DNA from: DASUMF01 sp040510575
GTDB taxonomy: Bacteria; Actinomycetota; Acidimicrobiia; IMCC26256; DASPTH01
DNA length: 18,757 nucleotides
Direction of reading: 5' to 3'
NCBI GenBank assembly: GCA_040510575.1
Contig: JBEVIU010000064.1
Span: 1-18,757, forward strand
Below are positions 14,172 to 18,757 of this stretch, one piece after another. Position 1 is the first letter of the stretch. Every line of letters begins with the position of its first letter. Both the position numbers and the translations under genes were made by a program. The notes under the pieces were generated by a model. That model was not told where the DNA came from. It did no database searches and saw only the letters and a list, made by a program, of their open reading frames with translations.

Positions 14172-14177
14172 TACGAT
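14172..14177 (+). promoter_or_regulatory. TACGAT -10 box of moaE (leaderless-type)
   Basis: TANNNT hexamer 7 nt before the GTG at 14185. It overlaps an in-frame ATG at 14176, which would lie upstream of the expected transcription start and could not be used from this promoter. The purine run GGGGAG at 14158-14163 is too far from either start to act as a normal ribosome site. Confidence 0.5.
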
Positions 14178-14184
14178 GGCCTGC

Positions 14185-14700
14185 GTGCTACCGCCCACCG
14201 GCGGCGACTGGGTCGCCATCACGTCCGAGCCGCTCCCGGTGGAGGCCGCCACCTCCTGGGCGACGACTCCCTCGTCGGGCGCGGTGATCCTGTTCCTGGG
14301 TGTGGTGCGCGATCACTCCGAGGGCCGTGATGGTGTGCGCGGGCTCACGTACGAGGCGTACGAAGCCGAAGCGGCCGCCCGTCTCGAAGCGGTGGCCGCC
14401 GACGCCCGCCGTCGCTGGCCCGTGGTCGAGCGCCTTGCCCTGCTCCATCGCGTCGGCGACCTCGCGCTGTCGGAAGCCTCGGTCGCCGTGGTGGCGTCGT
14501 CGCCGCATCGCCCCGAGGCCTTCGAGGCAGCGCGCTTCTGCATCGACACGCTCAAGGAGACGGTGCCGATCTGGAAGCGCGAGCACTGGGAGGGTGGATC
14601 CGACTGGGGGCAGTGCGCGCACGACATCCGCCCGGTCGACGACCTCGGCACCACGGGAGCCCGCAACGCCGAAGCGGCAGCACCTCCCGGGCGCGGCTAG
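14185..14700 (+). CDS. moaE: MoaE, molybdopterin synthase catalytic subunit
   Basis: 171 residues from the GTG at 14185 (174 from the ATG at 14176). MoaE dimers, with two thiocarboxylated MoaD subunits, insert sulfur into precursor Z (cPMP) to make molybdopterin. Family motifs are ILFLGVVRDHSEGRDGVRGL (35-54), LTYEAYEAEA, HRVGDLALSEASV (88-100), SSPHRPEAFEAARFCID (105-121) and the active-site lysines K124 and K131 in LKETVPIWKREHWEGG, spaced as K119/K126 of E. coli MoaE. The C-terminal Asp/Ala/Pro tail is extra. MoaD and other molybdenum-cofactor genes are absent from the window, so this copy is separated from its partners. It heads a unit with mreB, whose reading frame is the same as moaE's after the stop. 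Confidence 0.92.
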   Translation: MLPPTGGDWVAITSEPLPVEAATSWATTPSSGAVILFLGVVRDHSEGRDGVRGLTYEAYEAEAAARLEAVAADARRRWPVVERLALLHRVGDLALSEASVAVVASSPHRPEAFEAARFCIDTLKETVPIWKREHWEGGSDWGQCAHDIRPVDDLGTTGARNAEAAAPPGRG

Positions 14701-14723
14701 CCCAGACCAGCCACCCAAGGAAG

Positions 14724-14729
14724 AAGGAG
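14724..14729 (+). promoter_or_regulatory. Ribosome binding site AAGGAG that fixes the CTG start of mreB
   Basis: A full AAGGAG lies 7 nt upstream of CTG at 14737. No ATG, GTG or TTG occurs in frame between the moaE stop (14698-14700, same frame) and the first GTG at 14782. Confidence 0.8.
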
Positions 14730-14736
14730 CCTTCCC

Positions 14737-15729
14737 CTGTCCCGCGACCTCGCGATCGATCTCGGCACGGCGAACACGCTCGTGTACGCGCGCGGTCGCG
14801 GCATCATCTTGAACGAGCCGACCGTGATCGCGATGAACACTCGCACGCACGAAGTGCTCGCGCTCGGGCAGGAGGCGTGGCAGATGATCGGACGCACGCC
14901 GGGCTACATCGTCGCGGTCCGTCCGCTGCGCGGCGGTGCGATCACGGACTTCGAGATCACGCAGCGGTTGATCCGCATGCTGTTCCAGCGCGCCGGGATC
15001 TCGCGCCTGCAACGAGCTCGCGTGCTCATCTGTGTGCCGTCGGCGATCACGCACGTGGAGCAACGCGCGGTGCTCGAAGCCGCGCGACGCGCCGGTGCCG
15101 CGCAGACCTTCCTCATCGAGCAGCCGATGGCTGCCGCGATCGGCGCGTCGCTGCCGATCCACGAGCCGCTCGGCAACATGGTCGTCGACATCGGCGGCGG
15201 CACGAGCGAAGTCGCGGTGATCTCGCTCGGTGGTGTTGTCGCGCTCGAAGCCGTACGGGTGGGCTCGTTCGACATCGACGCCGCGATCCAGAGCTACGTC
15301 CGACGCGAGTACGGGCTCGCGATCGGCGAGCGCACCGCCGAAGAGGTCAAGCTCGCGATCGGCTCCGTGTTCCCGACCGACGACGAGTACAAGGCGGAAG
15401 TGCGGGGCCGCGACCTCATGAGCGGCATGCCCAAGACCGTCGTCCTCACGCCCGAAGAGATCCGCGAGGCGATCGACGAGCCGATCCAGGCGATCCTCGG
15501 CGCAGTGAAGGCCGCGCTGGCGCGTACGCCTCCGGAGCTGTCGCAGGACCTCCTCGCGGAGGGGATCCACCTGGTTGGCGGAGGCGCGATGCTGCGAGGC
15601 TTCGATCTGCGCATCGAGAAGGAGACGGCGGTGCGCGCCAAGCTCGTCGACCTCCCGCTCGAGACGGTCGTGCTCGGCGCGGGGCGATGCCTCGAGTCGT
15701 TCGACCGGCTCAAAGAGATGTTCATGTAA
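14737..15729 (+). CDS. mreB: MreB-family actin-like rod-shape protein, CTG start
   Basis: 330 residues, close to the family length of about 340. The first codons read (CTG)SRDLAIDLGTANTLVYARG; DLGTANT (8-14) is the phosphate-1 loop of the actin/Hsp70 fold and lies before the first conventional start codon (GTG at 14782), so the gene must begin at CTG 14737, with AAGGAG 7 nt upstream. Further landmarks are IEQPMAAAIGA (128-138), phosphate-2 VVDIGGGTSEVAV (149-161), TAEEVKLAIGSVFP, and the adenosine loop GIHLVGGGAMLRG near 286. MreB polymerises under the membrane and directs side-wall peptidoglycan synthesis. It is unusual that mreC, mreD and a rodA/pbp pair do not follow; instead a DUF4328/DUF2510 membrane protein starts 22 bases downstream. 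It could be an Mbl-like paralogue. Confidence 0.93.
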   Translation: MSRDLAIDLGTANTLVYARGRGIILNEPTVIAMNTRTHEVLALGQEAWQMIGRTPGYIVAVRPLRGGAITDFEITQRLIRMLFQRAGISRLQRARVLICVPSAITHVEQRAVLEAARRAGAAQTFLIEQPMAAAIGASLPIHEPLGNMVVDIGGGTSEVAVISLGGVVALEAVRVGSFDIDAAIQSYVRREYGLAIGERTAEEVKLAIGSVFPTDDEYKAEVRGRDLMSGMPKTVVLTPEEIREAIDEPIQAILGAVKAALARTPPELSQDLLAEGIHLVGGGAMLRGFDLRIEKETAVRAKLVDLPLETVVLGAGRCLESFDRLKEMFM

Positions 15730-15751
15730 CGAGCGTGCACAAGGGACCGCG

Positions 15752-16720
15752 GTGAGCAATCCTGGCTGGCGCCCCACGGCGACGATCGCACGTGTGCTGG
15801 TGTGGGTGCTCGGTGCCTATGCCGCGTTGCAGGTGCTCGCGATCCCGTACGAGTCGGGCGAGCAGTACGTCGACATGCACAGCGCATTCGAGGCTGCCCT
15901 CGACGGTCGTCAACGAGAGGCCGACCGTCTCCTGTCACAGGTGAACGACGCGGGCAGCAGCGTGGTGTCGTTCGCGAACACGTTGGCGTTGGTGATGACG
16001 GTCCTGCTCGTGCTCTGGGCCTGGCGCAGCGCCACCAATGCACGAGCGCTCGGGCGCACGGGTGAGCGGATCTCACCGGTGCTCGGGATCTTCGGATGGA
16101 TCGTGCCCATCGCGTGCTGGGTGCTCCCGTATCTCGTCGTGCAAGACCTCTGGCGCAGCTCCGACCCGGTCTCGCAGCGCGGCACGCAATGGAGATCACT
16201 CCCGGGCGCGGTGCTCGTGCGCGCGTGGTGGGTGTGCTTCGCGGGTGGGCAGATCCTCGTGGCACTGGCCGTCGGGCTCGCGGTCACCGGGCAAGCCGAC
16301 GTCGCACGCACCGAGACGCTCCTCACCGCGGCTCACGTCGTCACGGCGATCGGCGCGGTGTTGACCATTCCGGTCGTGCTCGAGATCACGCGCCGTCAGG
16401 CCGCGCTCCAGCAGGTGCAACCGGCGCCCCTCGCGAGCAACATCGGCGGCCAACAGTTCGTGAGCCCGGTGACGCCCGGCGACCCCGGGTGGTACGGCGA
16501 CCCGAGCGGCCAGCACGAGCAGCGCTACTGGGACGGCTCGGCGTGGACCGAGCGTGTGCTCGCTCAGGGTGAGCACGCGTACGCGCCGGTGACTCCCGCC
16601 GCGTGGTATCCCGACCCGACCGGACGGTTCGCGCTTCGGTACTGGACCGGGTACGCCTGGACCGAGCACGTCACTCGCGACGACGAGCTCTTCATCGACC
16701 CCGTGAGCTCCGTCGACTGA
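15752..16720 (+). CDS. DUF4328 membrane protein with two C-terminal DUF2510 modules
   Basis: 322 residues from the GTG at 15752, with AAGGGA (15741-15746) five bases upstream. Four membrane helices are predicted by eye (about 11-31, 70-92, 108-131, 160-180) with a fifth at 190-211; the layout matches DUF4328. The cytoplasmic C-terminus carries two DUF2510 motifs: PGWYGDPSGQHEQRYWDGSAW (245-265) and AWYPDPTGRFALRYWTGYAW (284-303). DUF2510 is a short tryptophan-rich actinobacterial module, often next to membrane helices, with no established biochemical role. The gene starts 22 bases after mreB and probably shares its transcript, which hints at an envelope or cell-shape role; this is inference from position only. 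Confidence 0.82.
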   Translation: MSNPGWRPTATIARVLVWVLGAYAALQVLAIPYESGEQYVDMHSAFEAALDGRQREADRLLSQVNDAGSSVVSFANTLALVMTVLLVLWAWRSATNARALGRTGERISPVLGIFGWIVPIACWVLPYLVVQDLWRSSDPVSQRGTQWRSLPGAVLVRAWWVCFAGGQILVALAVGLAVTGQADVARTETLLTAAHVVTAIGAVLTIPVVLEITRRQAALQQVQPAPLASNIGGQQFVSPVTPGDPGWYGDPSGQHEQRYWDGSAWTERVLAQGEHAYAPVTPAAWYPDPTGRFALRYWTGYAWTEHVTRDDELFIDPVSSVD

Positions 16721-16721
16721 C

Positions 16722-17360
16722 TCAGGGTTGGGTGAGGTCTTCGGCGGCTTGGCGGACCTGCCAGTCCTTGTCGGTGAGCGCGCGCGAGAGCGCGGCGTCG
16801 ACATCGGGCCCTTCGAACGACGCGAGCGCGAGCACCGCGCGCCGTCGTACTGGCACCTTGTCGTCGGTGGCGCGCAGGATCGCGGCGCGGCCGGCTTCGT
16901 CACCCAGCGCGCCGAGCGCCGCGACCGCTGCCTCACGTGCCAGCGCGTCGCGATGTTCGGTGGCGGTGGTCGCGAGGAGGGCGACCGCGTCCGGTCGTGC
17001 TCGGGTTGCATCACCGAGCTCGCCGAGGGCCCATGCCGCGGCCTCCACGACCGTCACGTCGTCGTCGTCGAGCGTCGCAACCAGATCGTCGATGCACGAC
17101 GGATCAGCGAGGACCGGCGCGAGCTCGGCGGCGCGGCGACGAACGGAGGACGCGTCGTCGCCGATCGAGGATCGCCAGGCAACGAGCGCGACAGGCGACG
17201 GTCCACCGCGGACGAGCGCACCGAGCGCGGCGCCGCGGACGCGCTCGTCGGTGTCGGTGAGGCCGACGCGGACCTGTGCGCGATCGGCGTCGGTCAGTGG
17301 TGTCTGGTGCGCGAGCGCCGCAAGCTCCGCGGCCCGGGCCACGGGGCCCGGCGTGGTCAC
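16722..17360 (-). CDS. HEAT-repeat protein (PBS lyase/armadillo-like)
   Basis: 212 residues made almost entirely of short helical repeats of about 30 residues. Clear units include DTDERVRGAALGALVRG, DDDVTVVEAAAWALGELGD, HRDALAREAAVAALGALGD, DKVPVRRRAVLALASF and the final DKDWQVRQAAEDL. The repeated pattern, an acidic turn, V-R/V-x-x-A-A, then A-L-G-x-L-G-D, is that of bacterial HEAT/PBS-lyase repeats, which act as protein-binding scaffolds. The start is the GTG at 17360, which overlaps the stop of the upstream small membrane-protein gene as GTGA, so translation is probably coupled. It has no signal peptide. It ends one base from the convergent DUF4328 gene. Partner and function are unknown. 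Confidence 0.85.
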   Translation of the reverse strand: MTTPGPVARAAELAALAHQTPLTDADRAQVRVGLTDTDERVRGAALGALVRGGPSPVALVAWRSSIGDDASSVRRRAAELAPVLADPSCIDDLVATLDDDDVTVVEAAAWALGELGDATRARPDAVALLATTATEHRDALAREAAVAALGALGDEAGRAAILRATDDKVPVRRRAVLALASFEGPDVDAALSRALTDKDWQVRQAAEDLTQP

Positions 17361-17557
17361 GGCAGCTTGCCGTTGATGGCGATGACGAGCCCGGCGAAGA
17401 TGGTCGCCAGGACGGACGCGATCAGGAATCCGGTGAACCCGACGAGCACCACGGTGCGAACGAGGGCCCAGCCGCGCTTTGCCACCCGCACGCCCGCGTT
17501 GGGCCGCGTGCGTGTGCGTGGGGTCGACATGGCAGGCTGAGCCGGCGGGCGGTTCAC
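17357..17557 (-). CDS. Small single-span membrane protein of unknown function
   Basis: 66 residues from the GTG at 17557 (57 from the ATG at 17530). I do not recognise a family. The N-terminal half is basic and proline-rich (TPRTRTRPNAGVRVAKRGW), followed by one long hydrophobic helix (about 33-61, with VVLVGFTGFLIASVLATIFA) and a short NGKLP tail, giving an N-in topology by the positive-inside rule. A TACCGT -10 box ends 8 nt before the GTG, favouring a leaderless start there; the ATG at 17530 has no ribosome site. The stop overlaps the HEAT gene start (GTGA), so the two are a translationally coupled pair. It could recruit the HEAT protein to the membrane, an inference from coupling only. 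Confidence 0.65.
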   Translation of the reverse strand: MNRPPAQPAMSTPRTRTRPNAGVRVAKRGWALVRTVVLVGFTGFLIASVLATIFAGLVIAINGKLP

Positions 17558-17565
17558 GGCCTGCC

Positions 17566-17571
17566 ACGGTA
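17566..17571 (-). promoter_or_regulatory. TACCGT -10 box of the small membrane protein/HEAT unit (leaderless-type)
   Basis: TANNNT hexamer on the minus strand, 8 nt before the GTG at 17557, without a Shine-Dalgarno sequence in between. It lies in the 38-bp gap to the divergent PDZ/Lon protease gene. It is the weakest match of the six in this window. Confidence 0.4.
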
Positions 17572-17595
17572 TCCCGTCCCCCGCACCGGAGTGTC

Positions 17596-18757
17596 ATGCA
17601 CGAGGAGTCGACCGACGAGTCGAGCGAGGAGCCGAGCGACGCGGCCGTCAGCCCCCCCGGCCCGAGGCCACCTGGGCCGAGCCGGGGCCGCCGGATCGCC
17701 GCGATCGCGCTGTCGGCCATCGGCGTGCTCATCGTGGTCGTCGTGGTCGCGGGCTTCTTCATCCACCTGCCCTACGTGATCATCTCGCCCGGCTCGGCCA
17801 CACCGCTCGACGACTCGGTCGTGACGATCGAGGGCGCGCCGACGTACGGCCACGAGGGCAACGTTTTGTTCCTGACGGTCCGCGTCACGCCCCACGACCC
17901 GAACCTGTGGAAGTACCTGGTCGCGAAACTCGATCCCGACAAGGAAGTCGTGAAGCGCGAGAACGTGCTCGGGTGTCTCTCCGACAACGACAACGCCGCG
18001 TTCAACACGCTGCTCATGAGCCAGTCGCAGGACGACGCGACGAAGGTTGCGCTGGAGCGACTCGGCTACACGGTGACGGCGTCGTCGCCCGTCGTGACGG
18101 TGACAACGGTGTGCCCGGACTCACCTGCGTTCGGCGCGCTGCACTCAGGAGACGCCATCGTCGCGGTCGACGGCCAGCCGGTCACCGCCAACTCCTCGAT
18201 CGCCGATCTGCTCGCGATCCACGCGCCGGGCGACGCGGTACCGGTCACGGTGAACCGCGGTGGCGCCGACGTGACGATCGCCGCGACCACAGGCCGCCGA
18301 GTGGTCACGCCCGCGAGCGGCGCCGAGAGCGGGGGCGCCGGAAGCGAGACCGAGTGTGTGCCTACGCGCGGGCAACCCACGGGAACACCGTGCTTCGGCA
18401 TCGTCGTGCAGCAGTTCGTGCGGTACGAATTCCCGATCGACGTGAACTTCGACATCCAGCGCGTCGGCGGGCCGTCAGCCGGCCTCGCGTTCACCTTGGC
18501 CATCATCGACGACCTCACACCGGGGGACATCACCGGCGGCAAACGGGTGGCAGTGACGGGCGCCATCGCGGCCGACGGCTCGGTGCTCCCGGTCGGTGGC
18601 GTCGAGCAGAAGGCGATCACGGCGCGCCACAACGATGTCGACCTGATGCTCGTGCCGCGGTCGGAGCTCGCGGCGGCGCGCAAGGGAGCAAACGGACTGC
18701 GTGTCGTCGGCGTCGACACCTTCGACGAAGCACTCGCCGCGCTGCAGAAAGCGGGCG
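17596..18757 (+). CDS. Membrane-anchored PDZ plus Lon-type (S16) serine protease, YlbL/Rv3194c-like; 3' end cut by window
   Basis: 387 codons are present with no stop before the right edge. The ATG at 17596 has a CGGAG-like site (17587-17591) four bases upstream. An acidic, proline-rich cytoplasmic head (1-30) is followed by one membrane helix (about 34-57), then VIISPGSATPL, a motif typical of this family just after the membrane. A PDZ domain (about 165-232) includes SPAFGALHSGDAIVAVDGQPV. The Lon proteolytic domain begins around 275: catalytic S294 in VGGPSAGLAFTLAIID and K339 in VGGVEQKAITA form the Ser-Lys dyad, with GDITGGKRVAVTGAI between them. All catalytic parts are present, so the protein is probably nearly complete. 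It lacks an AAA+ domain, as is usual for YlbL-type proteins that act outside the membrane. Substrates are unknown. Confidence 0.93.
   Translation, partial: MHEESTDESSEEPSDAAVSPPGPRPPGPSRGRRIAAIALSAIGVLIVVVVVAGFFIHLPYVIISPGSATPLDDSVVTIEGAPTYGHEGNVLFLTVRVTPHDPNLWKYLVAKLDPDKEVVKRENVLGCLSDNDNAAFNTLLMSQSQDDATKVALERLGYTVTASSPVVTVTTVCPDSPAFGALHSGDAIVAVDGQPVTANSSIADLLAIHAPGDAVPVTVNRGGADVTIAATTGRRVVTPASGAESGGAGSETECVPTRGQPTGTPCFGIVVQQFVRYEFPIDVNFDIQRVGGPSAGLAFTLAIIDDLTPGDITGGKRVAVTGAIAADGSVLPVGGVEQKAITARHNDVDLMLVPRSELAAARKGANGLRVVGVDTFDEALAALQKAG

Noticed and set aside
14176..14184. ATG at 14176 as the moaE start
   Set aside because: It overlaps the TACGAT -10 box and has no usable ribosome site; the GTG at 14185 fits a leaderless transcript. 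It adds only three residues, so the call is a close one.
14188..15777. A 529-codon open frame on the minus strand
   Set aside because: Antisense to moaE and mreB, which are unmistakable. No domain is recognisable in its translation.

Overview
The window is a compact, very GC-rich stretch of bacterial chromosome from the actinobacterial line, most like Acidimicrobiia or a related uncultured Actinomycetota. This rests on base composition, a DUF2342-type zincin, a DUF4328/DUF2510 membrane protein, an actinobacterial ArsR, a 'WVHPAEL' N-terminal motif on a trypsin-like protease, and many leaderless-looking promoters. I see eighteen protein genes and no rRNA, tRNA, IS element, prophage or CRISPR array. 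No gap between genes is longer than about 125 bases.

Layout. (1) 1-1126 is an arsenic island: an aquaporin (cut by the left edge) and an ArsI/CadI dioxygenase run leftward, and a three-cysteine ArsR runs rightward. Between them lies a promoter with two near-identical 12-bp operators. (2) 1118-6474 is a leftward polyphosphate and nucleotide module: ppk1, CYTH-CHAD, Nudix hydrolase, histidine phosphatase, then surE. The Nudix/phosphatase pair looks like mycobacterial MutT1 split into two genes. (3) 6596-8017 is an MFS transporter with a repeat tail. (4) 8031-10471 holds a DUF2342 zincin and a divergent, tail-anchored SDR-like protein that lacks the SDR catalytic Tyr and Lys. (5) 10537-14105 is a leftward operon: a membrane trypsin/PDZ protease, a two-module siroheme-decarboxylase-like protein (easily mistaken for an AsnC regulator) and a class V PLP enzyme. 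(6) 14185-16720 is a rightward operon of moaE, mreB (apparently starting at CTG) and a DUF4328/DUF2510 membrane protein. (7) 16722-17557 is a leftward pair, a small membrane protein and a HEAT-repeat protein. (8) 17596 to the right edge is a membrane-anchored PDZ plus Lon-type (S16) protease, cut by the window end.

How they work together. The arsenic genes form one inducible detoxification unit. Ppk1 makes polyphosphate, CHAD binds it, and CYTH, Nudix, histidine phosphatase and SurE are all phosphate-ester or phosphoanhydride hydrolases, so region 2 reads as a phosphate-metabolism unit. Regions 5 and 6 each join genes with no obvious shared pathway. Six genes at the head of transcription units carry a TANNNT -10 box 6-8 nt upstream of the start codon with no Shine-Dalgarno sequence, which suggests widespread leaderless translation.
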